Shown: positions 1-8,638 of the stretch, one piece after another
Numbering within the stretch: position 1 is the stretch's first letter
Layout of the letters: every line of letters begins with the position of its first letter
Assembly: GCA_902787685.1 (NCBI GenBank)
Contig: CADAHH010000007.1
Location: forward strand, 1 to 64,000
Length of the DNA: 64,000 bases
Direction of reading: 5' to 3'
Source of the DNA: an uncultured Eubacteriales bacterium
GTDB lineage: Bacteria; Bacillota; Clostridia; TANB77; CAG-508
Notes under the pieces: generated by a model
Told to the model about the DNA's origin: nothing
The model's database searches: none
The model's input: the letters and a program-made list of their open reading frames with translations, nothing else
Position numbers and translations under genes: made by a program

Positions 1-398
1 CTTTGTGACAAAATTTATTTTATTTTATCATAAAAATGGTTGTTTTAGTTTATATTGCTCTAAATTTTATTGCGAAGAAATTTTACTCTTTTTTACTGGG
101 CTATTTCTTACTTTTATTACCAATTAAGGCGATAAAACAAAAAAATAAGCCGACTAAATCGACTTATATAAAGTGATACGATATTCACTTTTGTTTTCTT
201 CAAACTCAGTCATATCAATATGTATAACTAGTTCGACGAAAACGCATTATGGAGCGGGTGTCGTAGTTATCTACAACTTTTTCTCTCATTAACGATTGAT
301 AAAATAATCAATCAATTTATGTATAGATTAACAGATTATTAAAAATTTTTCAAGATATTTATAATAAAAAACTTTTGCAAATATTTGTTTTGTTTTTG
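1..398. other. Intergenic left edge with a hairpin and short decayed reading frames
   Basis: No convincing gene is seen. On the minus strand a hairpin at about 142-166 (ATAAGTCGA pairing with TCGGCTTAT, one G-U) is followed by a T-run and looks like an intrinsic terminator. Upstream of it on the same strand are a sigma-A-like promoter (TTGAAA, 17 bp, TAATCT, about 320-355) and two short overlapping frames of 24 and about 30 codons in different frames. They could be remnants of a lost gene or a small RNA of about 180 nt. I cannot assign a family. Confidence 0.35.
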
Positions 399-427
399 TT
401 GCTTTTTTGTAAAACATATGTTATACT
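399..427 (+). promoter_or_regulatory. Sigma-A promoter of the small hydrophobic peptide gene
   Basis: TTGCTT at 399-404, 17-bp spacer, TATACT at 422-427. The predicted start of transcription is near 434-435, exactly where an inverted repeat with the facing promoter's transcript begins. The leader to the peptide start would be about 75 nt. Confidence 0.6.
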
Positions 428-465
428 AGCTAACATAGGAAATGATAATAAGCAGATGTGGTTTT

Positions 466-501
466 GCCACCAATTTTACGAATCTTCGTAGGAAAGGTGG
501 T
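466..501 (+). promoter_or_regulatory. 5' UTR hairpin that can hide the ribosome-binding site of the peptide gene
   Basis: GCCACC (466-471) can pair with GGTGGT (496-501), which contains the Shine-Dalgarno core. Inside lies a perfect stem TACGAA (477-482) with TTCGTA (485-490). The whole structure would keep the mRNA untranslated until opened, a known design in type I toxin messages such as fst RNA I. This is a fold drawn by eye and was not computed. Confidence 0.55.
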
Positions 502-508
502 GATGTTT

Positions 509-622
509 ATGGTTAAAGTGATACTATTTTTTATAACATCCTTAATGTTATCTTTAACATTAAACGTTGCCTTGACAGCAGTTCTGTATAAGAACTGGGT
601 TGATAAGCAACTACATAAATAA
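509..622 (+). CDS. Small hydrophobic peptide, putative type I toxin (37 aa)
   Basis: The peptide has a short basic start (MVKV), one long hydrophobic helix over residues 4 to 28, and a polar, charged tail ending YKNWVDKQLHK. That is the layout of Fst, Ldr and TxpA-type membrane toxins, though I see no clear sequence identity to any of them. The start at 509 was chosen because the GGTGG core at 496-500 sits 8 nt upstream; an in-frame ATG at 503 overlaps the ribosome site and is less likely. Around it are a sigma-A promoter, a sequestering 5' hairpin, a bidirectional terminator and a perfect antisense promoter. The function as a toxin is inferred from this architecture. It could instead be a regulatory leader peptide. 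Confidence 0.6.
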   Translation: MVKVILFFITSLMLSLTLNVALTAVLYKNWVDKQLHK

Positions 623-709
623 AAAAAGCTCACATCTGTACTTTGCTAGGTAGATGTGAGTTTTCTCAAACTATTTGGCAAAACCACGTTTGTGGAATTG
701 TCATTTCCT
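622..709 (-). ncRNA. Putative antisense RNA (antitoxin) convergent with the peptide mRNA
   Basis: A consensus promoter (see 716-744) would start an RNA near 709 running leftward for about 85-90 nt. It would end at the hairpin 629-660, whose minus-strand copy is followed by a run of seven U. The RNA overlaps the 3' end of the peptide mRNA at the terminator stem, the arrangement of par/fst-type convergent type I systems. It carries a small internal hairpin (CCAC to GTGG) near its 5' end. No coding potential is evident in it. Confidence 0.5.
629..665. terminator. Bidirectional terminator shared by toxin and antisense RNA
   Basis: A perfect 9-bp stem, CTCACATCT (629-637) with AGATGTGAG (652-660). 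It is followed by TTTTCT on the plus strand and, on the minus strand, by a T-run corresponding to the seven A at 621-627. Confidence 0.75.
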
Positions 710-715
710 ATATTT

Positions 716-744
716 ATTATACACAGATAATTATAAATTGTCAA
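716..744 (-). promoter_or_regulatory. Consensus sigma-A promoter for the antisense RNA
   Basis: On the minus strand TTGACA (739-744), a 17-bp spacer, then TATAAT (716-721): a perfect consensus, stronger than the facing toxin promoter. Strong antitoxin promoters are usual for labile antisense RNAs. Confidence 0.75.
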
Positions 745-762
745 ATAAAATTATAACTTTTA

Positions 763-1908
763 TTATGTTTCAAGCATTATTTCTTTTATAGATATATTCT
801 TTATTTTTTTAGAGTACATGTATGTAATTAATTCATAAAATATAATAAAACAACCTAATGATAAAAACATTACTGGAATATCAAATTTATATTCAGGAAC
901 CCCATCAAAATCTTTAAATACAATGTCTACCATTACTCTTAAAAGTCCATATTGATAGATTGTTCCTATTATAAATCCAATATATGACAATGGTCTATAT
1001 ACTTCTATAATAGATTTAGAGCAGTCTCTTTGTGAATAACCAAATATTTTCATCATAGCAATATTTTTTTTATTTCCATTAATAACTGTTATTATTGCTA
1101 GCAATAGTGTTGTACATGCAAGCAATAATCCTATGATTAATATCATCCACCCCATTAATGGACTAGCTAAATCATTCATACTAAAAGACATCTGTGTCAT
1201 TGCAGAGAAACAAAATGATGCAAATATAATAAAGAAACCTAATGTTTTCTTTTTTAGAGTTATCTTTTTTAGTTCTTCCAAATATGGAGCATCATCATTT
1301 TTTTCTTTATATTTTTTTGATTTTTTAGATACATATAAATTATCTTTTAATAAATCCAATGCTGTTCTTTTTAGACTATGATTAGCATACAATATTGCTA
1401 TTAGCGAAAAAAACAAAGTTGGAAGTAAAACAAGCCAAACTAGTAATATTGGATGAAAATTAAATATAACTTCAGGTATTATATTATCTTTATTTTGTGT
1501 AGTATAAAATAAAGGTATCATAATATGAGCACCTAAATATCCAATCAATGCTCCAATCAATGTACATAAACCAAACACCCAAAAATTTAAAGCAATCTTT
1601 ATATTAGAATAACCTATTGCTTTCAAAATTCCTAATTCCTTTTTGTGTGTATCAATATAATTTTTGATATAAAATATAAGCATTACAACTGACGTTAATA
1701 ATAAGCAACCACCTGACACGGAACTAGTAACAATTGCTGTATTTACTTGTGCATCATAAAGTACTTGCATTTGTTCATTGGTAATATCATCTTTAATCTG
1801 TACAATATCTATATTATAGTTTAAAAAAAGTGTAGAAACAAATACTCCACATGCAATCATAATTGATATTGCAACTAATTTAGTTGCATCTTTCAAACTC
1901 ACAATCAT
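763..1908 (-). CDS. ABC transporter permease, FtsX-like (381 aa)
   Basis: An integral membrane subunit of an ABC exporter of the MacB/FtsX type. About eight hydrophobic segments are visible, near residues 9-30, 62-84, 108-130, 150-172, 222-242, 250-275, 308-325 and 345-366. The two FtsX-like domains each carry the signature stretch that follows a membrane helix (ELGILKAIGYS at about 92 and a shorter one near 290 with MMKIFGYS). The start follows GGTGAT at a good distance. It lies 4 bp downstream of the ATPase gene and is surely co-transcribed and co-assembled with it. Substrate unknown; peptides or lipids are usual for this family. It may be cargo of the neighbouring mobile element. Confidence 0.85.
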   Translation of the reverse strand: MIVSLKDATKLVAISIMIACGVFVSTLFLNYNIDIVQIKDDITNEQMQVLYDAQVNTAIVTSSVSGGCLLLTSVVMLIFYIKNYIDTHKKELGILKAIGYSNIKIALNFWVFGLCTLIGALIGYLGAHIMIPLFYTTQNKDNIIPEVIFNFHPILLVWLVLLPTLFFSLIAILYANHSLKRTALDLLKDNLYVSKKSKKYKEKNDDAPYLEELKKITLKKKTLGFFIIFASFCFSAMTQMSFSMNDLASPLMGWMILIIGLLLACTTLLLAIITVINGNKKNIAMMKIFGYSQRDCSKSIIEVYRPLSYIGFIIGTIYQYGLLRVMVDIVFKDFDGVPEYKFDIPVMFLSLGCFIIFYELITYMYSKKIKNISIKEIMLET

Positions 1909-1912
1909 ATTA

Positions 1913-2605
1913 TCACCATCCTATCTCATAAGCAGTTTTCTTTGAAGTATTTGAATATATATTCAAAACATTACCACTATTCATTGTTATAACCGTATCT
2001 GCCATTTCAGCAATATTCTGATTATGCGTAACCATTACAATAGTAAACTTATATTCATCATGTAATTTCGAAATATAATCTAAAACTTGTCGTCCAGTTG
2101 TTTCATCCAAAGCACCTGTTGGTTCATCTAAAAATAATACTTTAGGTTTTTTAGCAAGAGCTCTTGCAACAGATACTCTTTGTTGTTCTCCTCCTGATAA
2201 TTGACTAGGAAATTTATTTATTTTATCTTTTAGCCCAACTGCCTCAATAATAGATTTATAATCTTTATTATTTACCAAATCTGCACCCATTTTAACATTT
2301 TTGTCTACATTCATATTAGGTAAAAGATAATATTGTTGAAAAACAAATCCTACATTTTCTTTTCTAAATGTTGTAAGTTTATTATCATCTAATTTTGTTA
2401 TATCTACATTATTATATAAAACGTTTCCTTCATCAGCTCGTTCTAATCCTGATATTATATTTAGAAACGTGGATTTACCTGATCCAGAAGCTCCTAAAAT
2501 CACAGTAAAAGCTGATTCTTCAATAGATAAACTTATTCCCTTTAATACTTGTGTTTTATTCTCGCCAATACCATATGACTTCTTTATATTTTTGATTTCT
2601 ATCAT
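1913..2605 (-). CDS. ABC transporter ATPase, MacB/LolD type (230 aa)
   Basis: Nucleotide-binding subunit pairing with the adjacent FtsX-like permease. It shows the Walker A motif (GASGSGKST, about residue 38-46), Q-loop, signature LSGGEQQRVSVARA (about 135-148), Walker B LFLDEPTGALD (about 157-167) and H-loop VTHN. This is the MacB/LolD/BceA lineage. A GTG four codons upstream (2617) would also be open, but the GGTGG ribosome site is 8 nt before the ATG at 2605, so 2605 was preferred. Order ATPase then permease with a 4-bp gap indicates one operon, with the small membrane protein just upstream. Confidence 0.9.
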   Translation of the reverse strand: MIEIKNIKKSYGIGENKTQVLKGISLSIEESAFTVILGASGSGKSTFLNIISGLERADEGNVLYNNVDITKLDDNKLTTFRKENVGFVFQQYYLLPNMNVDKNVKMGADLVNNKDYKSIIEAVGLKDKINKFPSQLSGGEQQRVSVARALAKKPKVLFLDEPTGALDETTGRQVLDYISKLHDEYKFTIVMVTHNQNIAEMADTVITMNSGNVLNIYSNTSKKTAYEIGW

Positions 2606-2663
2606 TTTATTTTCCACCCATTTCTTTATACATAATCTCCATTTATAATTATTATTTATCTTT

Positions 2664-2807
2664 CTACTTTACTATAAACCTGTATATAGCATAAGCTACC
2701 CATATAACCCAAGAATATGCCCAAGCATTAAATATTATACTTACTGCTAAATAAACAATTGCAACAGTAATTGCTATAATCCAATTTATCATTTTCTTTT
2801 TATCCAT
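2664..2807 (-). CDS. Small membrane protein upstream of the ABC exporter (47 aa)
   Basis: The reading frame starts with ATG after a GGAGG site 11 nt upstream. A basic MDKKK start is followed by two hydrophobic stretches (residues about 7-24 and 26-44) rich in Trp and Tyr. It resembles the two-helix tails of DUF1700/2TM-type regulators or accessory membrane proteins that accompany ABC exporters, but this is only a shape resemblance. It sits 47 bp before the ATPase start and on the same strand, so it probably belongs to the same operon. Confidence 0.6.
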   Translation of the reverse strand: MDKKKMINWIIAITVAIVYLAVSIIFNAWAYSWVIWVAYAIYRFIVK

Positions 2808-2885
2808 ACTAAAGAATTCCTCCTTTCAATATATAAATTATTATATCAATTTAAGTCGATTTTTACAATACGGCACATACAAATT

Positions 2886-3194
2886 TTAATTAAAAGCAAG
2901 AGAAATATTATTAAACAAATATAATGCAACTTGATTTTGTTCTTCTTTAGACATTTCCATTATTTTAGCCATTGCAAATGTTATTGTAGGATATTTGTTA
3001 AAGTTAATTATAGTCGTTCTATATTCTTCATCAATTTTTTTTAATTGGTTATCAAATTTCTCATACATTTCAGGCTTGTCATATTTTAGATTAGTATAAT
3101 TACTATCACTCATTCTTATAGCTAATCTTAATTTATCCTTTATATCCATATTATTTATCATATCAATTATAAATTTTATTTTATCCTGTTCCAT
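2886..3194 (-). CDS. Hypothetical protein of the mobile element (102 aa)
   Basis: A small, charged, probably helical cytoplasmic protein without membrane segments or cysteines. The start follows GGAGGTAATTAAAA, a clear ribosome site. It lies 15 bp downstream of the relaxase C-terminal segment on the same strand and so probably belongs to the mobilization operon. No family was recognised. Possible roles include regulation or mobilization accessory function, but nothing in the sequence decides this. Confidence 0.6.
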   Translation of the reverse strand: MEQDKIKFIIDMINNMDIKDKLRLAIRMSDSNYTNLKYDKPEMYEKFDNQLKKIDEEYRTTIINFNKYPTITFAMAKIMEMSKEEQNQVALYLFNNISLAFN

Positions 3195-3209
3195 TTTTAA
3201 TTACCTCCA

Positions 3210-3710
3210 TTAAAATCTTGTATTATTATTTCTTTTTCTATTATTTTTACTATTGTTAATTTCATCTACTGTTTTTACTTTTCTAGTAACATCATTTGCA
3301 ATTTCGTTATCATTGTCATCAAATATGCCATTTCTGTATAAATCATCACTAACATATTTATATTTTTCATCGTTATTAAATCCAATCATTTCTTGGAATC
3401 TCTTTAATAAACTTCTCCAAAATTCTTTGAATTTATGAAGTTGCCCTTTTAATTCTTCTTTGTCAGCTTGTAAATTGTTTATTGTTTCATCTTTATCGCT
3501 TATAGTATCTGTAAGTCTATTAATTGTTTCAGTTTGTTGCTCTAATTGGGATTTAAGCGAACAATTTTCTTTTTCAACTTCATATGCAGAATATTCAAAG
3601 TCTTTAATGGCTAAATTTAAGTCATTTACACTTCTAACTGTTTTATTGGTATCTTTTACGTCTTTGGTAAAATTTTTTATTTTCTGGACATCCTCGCTTG
3701 AAATAACCAT
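3210..3710 (-). pseudogene. C-terminal coiled-coil part of the MOBV relaxase, detached by a frameshift (166 aa)
   Basis: Residues 20 to 95 form heptads rich in Glu, Lys, Asn and Leu, then a short motif (FKEFWRSLLKRF, then YVSDDLYRNGIF) typical of the C-terminal end of MobV-type plasmid recombination proteins. It begins 1 nt after the stop codon of the upstream relaxase part (TAA T ATG) and has no ribosome site of its own. Removing one A from the A5 run before that stop joins the two parts in one frame. Either the gene is disrupted, or the two halves are translated by reinitiation or slippage. Confidence 0.65.
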
Positions 3711-3711
3711 A

Positions 3712-4581
3712 TTATTTTTGATTATCTAATATTTTATTTATATCTTTACTTAAATTATCTAGTTTTTCAGTTTGTTCATTTGCTTTAGCTAGTTTTTGTT
3801 CTTTTCGTTTTAGTTGTTTCTTATAATCTTTATAGCCGTCCATATCTTTAACATTTATATCTTGATTTCTGCCTTTTTGCTTTGTTTTAAGCCTGCTATC
3901 AACATCATAAAACTTATTATATGACTTAATACAAGCATTTCTCATTTGGTCTTGTATTTGAGTTAGTGATGTTTTAGTAAATAGTTGTGATTTGCCAACT
4001 TGTTTTTTCATACCTCTTTTACAATTTTCTATTACTGGAACACCAATAACATGCATATGTGGAGATGTTTCATCAAAATGTATTGTTGCATTAGCTATTT
4101 TAAAAGTAGGTAATATTTTGGACAAATCTTGAATTTGCTCATTATATACATCAATCATTTTAAATCTATACTCATCATCTTTATCTTGCCAAAAATCCAT
4201 ATCTCCAAGTTCTATTATAATCTCACAAGCAATATCATTTTGAGAATTACATATTTTCTCAAAATAATCGTTTATCCTTCTATCAGCTCTTGGTTGATTA
4301 GTATTATATTCAATTCTAGCTTGTTCAAATTCATCTATATATACTTGCTTAACATCTTCTACAATATCGTTCGTTCCATAAATAGTAGTAATTAAATCTC
4401 TTTGATTATCATAATCTCGTAAATTGTGTCTATTTACTCTTGATAAATCATTTGCATTTTGAATAGCATTATTTGAAAGAGAAGTTGTTCCAGAAACATT
4501 TCCTTTAGCTGTCTTTTTTGCTACTTTACTTTTGTTTTTATCACTACCTAAGTGAAATGAATATGCTAATTCTTGTTCCAT
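3712..4581 (-). CDS. MOBV-family relaxase, N-terminal catalytic part (289 aa)
   Basis: Nicks DNA at oriT to start mobilization; in Tn4451-like elements the equivalent is TnpZ. Visible motifs are HNLR (residues 52-55), a conserved YN...RADRRINDYF block (92-107) and the metal-binding HFDETSPHMH (168-177), the HxDE...PHxH signature of MOBV. The start at 4581 follows AGGAGG at 8-9 nt; an upstream in-frame ATG at 4614 overlaps that site and was rejected. The frame ends after NKILDNQK, whereas family members continue into a coiled-coil tail, here encoded by the next frame. The catalytic domain looks complete, so nicking may survive. Confidence 0.8.
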   Translation of the reverse strand: MEQELAYSFHLGSDKNKSKVAKKTAKGNVSGTTSLSNNAIQNANDLSRVNRHNLRDYDNQRDLITTIYGTNDIVEDVKQVYIDEFEQARIEYNTNQPRADRRINDYFEKICNSQNDIACEIIIELGDMDFWQDKDDEYRFKMIDVYNEQIQDLSKILPTFKIANATIHFDETSPHMHVIGVPVIENCKRGMKKQVGKSQLFTKTSLTQIQDQMRNACIKSYNKFYDVDSRLKTKQKGRNQDINVKDMDGYKDYKKQLKRKEQKLAKANEQTEKLDNLSKDINKILDNQK

Positions 4582-4624
4582 TAAAAGCACCTCCTTGAAA
4601 TTTCTTCGAAGCACAGGACTTTGA

Positions 4625-4788
4625 CCTTGTCATAAGTCCTAACCCCCTATGAGTTATGACGTGCCATCATAACTCGGGGGCTCTGCGAGGCAATAAATTA
4701 AATTTATATTGCTAACGCAAATATAAATTTGTATTCACTAATTTGATTGTTGCAACATAGCCCACATATAAAGTAATAGTTGCAACAA

Positions 4789-4790
<2 letters not shown>
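4625..4790. other. Putative oriT region upstream of the relaxase gene
   Basis: Two hairpins and a repeat fill this space. The first pairs GAGTTATGA (4651-4659) with TCATAACTC (4667-4675), extended by CCCCC (4643-4647) and GGGGG (4676-4680). The second pairs AAATTTATATT (4700-4710) with AATATAAATTT (4720-4730). GTTGCAAC occurs twice (4749-4756 and 4779-4786). MOBV relaxases act at hairpins just upstream of their own gene, so position and structure suggest oriT; the nick site itself is not identified. Confidence 0.5.
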
Positions 4791-6723
<1,933 letters not shown>

Positions 6724-6729
6724 CTAACT

Positions 6730-6777
6730 AAAAAGAGACATCAAAGAAAACACACAAGTTATCCTTGACATCTCTTA
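6730..6777 (-). terminator. Terminator-like hairpin in the recombinase leader
   Basis: On the minus strand AAGAGATGTCAA pairs with TTGATGTCTCTT through 10 Watson-Crick and two G-U pairs and is followed by five T, about 15 nt before the recombinase ribosome site. It could block read-through into the recombinase from outside, or act as an attenuator that depends on which sequence lies upstream (integrated or circular form). Confidence 0.5.
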
Positions 6778-6903
6778 AATCTGTTTATAATACAATATAT
6801 TCTCCTGGAACAAAGTGAAAACATATAATCAACTCCCAACAAGTAAACATAAGTTATTTACTGTCAGTATTATATCACGATTTTCAGAAATGTCAAATTT
6901 TAG

Positions 6904-7176
6904 CTATTTTATGCTGTTTATATAATTTTCTAATTCTGATATTTTTATCTTTTTTGATAGATTGGATATATAAACATCATTAGAATAGTTAAATACCAAA
7001 AATGTAGTATCTTTTACAATAACTCTATGTGGTTCAATATAAGAGATATTTGTTTTCTCAATTTTTCTTATACTGCCATTGATAAAAGTAGGAGAAACCT
7101 TTGAGAACTCACATATAAATTCAAGTCTTTGTTTTAAACTTTCCTCAAATTGCAATTCTTCTTTGATAATATTCAT
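6904..7176 (-). CDS. Hypothetical protein next to the recombinase (90 aa)
   Basis: A small soluble protein of mixed alpha/beta character; residues 43-70 read like alternating beta strands (SYIEPHRVIVKDTTFLVF). The start is preceded by GGATGGTG. It lies about 190 bp upstream of the recombinase gene on the same strand. Whether it belongs to the mobile element or to the host is unclear. No family was recognised and no catalytic motif is visible. Confidence 0.55.
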   Translation of the reverse strand: MNIIKEELQFEESLKQRLEFICEFSKVSPTFINGSIRKIEKTNISYIEPHRVIVKDTTFLVFNYSNDVYISNLSKKIKISELENYINSIK

Positions 7177-7225
7177 TTTTCACACCATCCTTCCATTTTA
7201 AGTTTAGGATGATTTTTTTGCAAAA

Positions 7226-7253
7226 GAAAAAAATCAACCATTATTGATTGATT
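7226..7253 (-). terminator. Terminator after the tRNA-Gly pair
   Basis: On the minus strand AATCAA pairs with TTGATT across a 10-nt loop, followed by TTTTTTTC. A second hairpin just upstream (TCTGTTC with GAACAGA, about 7265-7290) may assist. Confidence 0.6.
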
Positions 7254-7296
7254 TTCATATCATCTGTTCTATAAAAAGTTCGAACAGAAACGTTAC

Positions 7297-7370
7297 TGGA
7301 GCAGGTAGTGGGAATCGAACCCACGTAGCTAGCTTGGAAGGCTAGGGTTCTACCATTGAACTACACCTGC
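7297..7370 (-). tRNA. tRNA-Gly (anticodon TCC), copy 2 in transcription order
   Basis: A full cloverleaf of 74 nt including an encoded CCA end. The acceptor stem is GCAGGTG with TACCTGC, the anticodon loop is CTTCCAA with anticodon TCC, and the T-arm is GTGGG TTCGATT CCCAC. It reads GGA, and by wobble GGG, codons. It is identical in sequence to the neighbouring copy. Confidence 0.95.
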
Positions 7371-7376
7371 ATATAT

Positions 7377-7486
7377 ATGCGTTAAGGATTAATACTTGGA
7401 GCAGGTAGTGGGAATCGAACCCACGTAGCTAGCTTGGAAGGCTAGGGTTCTACCATTGAACTACACCTGCATTTTCCTTAACGCAT
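7377..7486 (-). repeat. 12-bp inverted repeat bracketing one tRNA-Gly gene
   Basis: ATGCGTTAAGGA (7377-7388) and TCCTTAACGCAT (7475-7486) flank the tRNA copy at 7397-7470. The right arm coincides with the predicted transcription start, so in the precursor RNA the 5' end would pair with the spacer between the two tRNAs and enclose the first tRNA in a stalk. A processing role (RNase III-like) is an inference. Confidence 0.65.
7397..7470 (-). tRNA. tRNA-Gly (anticodon TCC), copy 1 in transcription order
   Basis: Identical in all 74 positions to the copy at 7297-7370, including encoded CCA. The two are 26 bp apart and read by one strong promoter at 7492-7519. A recent tandem duplication is likely. 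Confidence 0.95.
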
Positions 7487-7491
7487 TATAA

Positions 7492-7519
7492 ATTATACCA
7501 TCTTTTTTTTATTTGTCAA
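7492..7519 (-). promoter_or_regulatory. Promoter of the tRNA-Gly pair
   Basis: On the minus strand TTGACA (7514-7519), 16-bp spacer, TATAAT (7492-7497). A transcription start near 7485 gives a leader of about 15 nt before the first tRNA. Confidence 0.75.
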
Positions 7520-7534
7520 GAGCTTTTCCTAAAT

Positions 7535-8584
7535 TTATTCAGAAAAGTCCTCGTATGTTTTTGTAACCTCAATTTTTGACTTTCCTTGCTTAATCTTAGT
7601 ATCTGTTTTTACAATTAAATCTACATCATATACTTGCTTTAAATTACTTATATTTTCCTTTCTTTGACCTATTACATTATTAACATCTTGAGGATTTACA
7701 ATTACTTCTACCTCTTTTACTTTTGCATTTAATTTTTTTATTTTATCAACAATTACATCATACCACATTCCAGATTCTACAAGTTGCCTAAATGCTGAAT
7801 GAAATGGCCCAGCAACAACCTCACTATTTTCACTGTTTGGTTCTGAAATTGTATCAGTTGGTTGAAGACCAATCCTTATAATATCTATTTTCTTTTTTGA
7901 AAACATCTTAACAAGTTCTTTACATGTTTCAACAGCTTGTACAACTGTTAAAGGTTTATATGTTCCTTCATTATATTGTTTTTCTAATTCTGTTCCTTTA
8001 ATTACTAATACAGGATAAATTCTTATCATCTTTGGTTTTAGTTTAATTAATTGTTTAGCAGTATTAATCTCATCTAATTTAGTACTTTCAGGTAGCCCAA
8101 CCATCATTTGATGTCCTAATTTAAAGCCATATAGTCTAATTAATTTTGATGCTTTTTTTACATCTTCAAAGGTATGACCTCTACCAGCTTTTCTTAATAT
8201 ATAATCATTAGCTGATTGAACTCCAAGCTCTATAGTTTTGACTTTATATTTTTTTAATCTTTTTAGAACTTCTTTGTTGATATAATCTGGTCTAGTTGAT
8301 ATACGTATACTATCTACTTTTTTTGACTTTATAAATTCATATGCTGTACTTAATAGTTCTATTTGTCTTTCTTCTTCAATTCCAGTAAAACTTCCTCCAA
8401 AAAAAGCTACTTCAACTATTGAGTTTTCTTTAATATATTTAAGGTGTTCTTCTATTATTTTTTTTACATCTTCTTTTGTAACTTGTTTAGCTTGCCCGCT
8501 TATTGATTTTTGATTGCAAAAAATACAGTCATTTGGGCAACCCAAATGTGGAACAAATATTGGTATTATATATTGTTTTTTCAT
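7535..8584 (-). CDS. Radical SAM protein, Elp3-like family (349 aa)
   Basis: The N-terminal FVPHLGCPNDCIFCNQ carries the CxxxCxxC triad that binds the 4Fe-4S cluster cleaving S-adenosylmethionine. The following GGSFTG and the VELGVQS and GxxMxGLP segments match the Elp3/HemN-like radical SAM core found next to rnc in many Clostridia. No acetyltransferase domain is present, so it is not Elp3 proper; a tRNA-modifying role is possible but unproven. The start at 8584 was chosen from AAAGGA 12 nt upstream; open upstream codons exist to 8614. The gene is 54 bp downstream of rnc and probably in the same operon. Confidence 0.85.
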   Translation of the reverse strand: MKKQYIIPIFVPHLGCPNDCIFCNQKSISGQAKQVTKEDVKKIIEEHLKYIKENSIVEVAFFGGSFTGIEEERQIELLSTAYEFIKSKKVDSIRISTRPDYINKEVLKRLKKYKVKTIELGVQSANDYILRKAGRGHTFEDVKKASKLIRLYGFKLGHQMMVGLPESTKLDEINTAKQLIKLKPKMIRIYPVLVIKGTELEKQYNEGTYKPLTVVQAVETCKELVKMFSKKKIDIIRIGLQPTDTISEPNSENSEVVAGPFHSAFRQLVESGMWYDVIVDKIKKLNAKVKEVEVIVNPQDVNNVIGQRKENISNLKQVYDVDLIVKTDTKIKQGKSKIEVTKTYEDFSE

Positions 8585-8638
8585 TTTTACTTTCATTCCT
8601 TTCTCAGTGTACAATCAGTTTGAAAAATATTTATAAAT

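Larger units (their letters stand above)
435..711. repeat. Inverted repeat in two blocks bounding the toxin-like module
   Basis: Block one is ATAGGAAATGA (435-445) matching TCATTTCCTAT (701-711). Block two is GTGGTTTTGCCA (458-469) matching TGGCAAAACCAC (676-687). The spacing between blocks is nearly equal on both sides (12 and 13 nt). Because a promoter lies just outside each end, both the sense and the antisense RNA would begin with nearly the same 5' sequence. A small transposable element with terminal inverted repeats is an alternative reading. Confidence 0.7.

Noticed and set aside
430..633. 67-aa minus-strand frame across the toxin-like module
   Set aside because: It has no ribosome site, begins inside the terminator and runs against the predicted peptide gene; the plus-strand 37-aa gene explains the signals better.
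3210..3710. Independent coiled-coil gene
   Set aside because: It starts 1 nt after the relaxase stop without a ribosome site and matches the expected relaxase C-terminal tail, so a split gene is the better reading.
7297..7470. tRNA pair as attachment site of the mobile element
   Set aside because: Both copies are intact and identical with encoded CCA, and no partial tRNA repeat is seen at the other end of the element region; TnpX-type recombinases rarely use tRNA genes.
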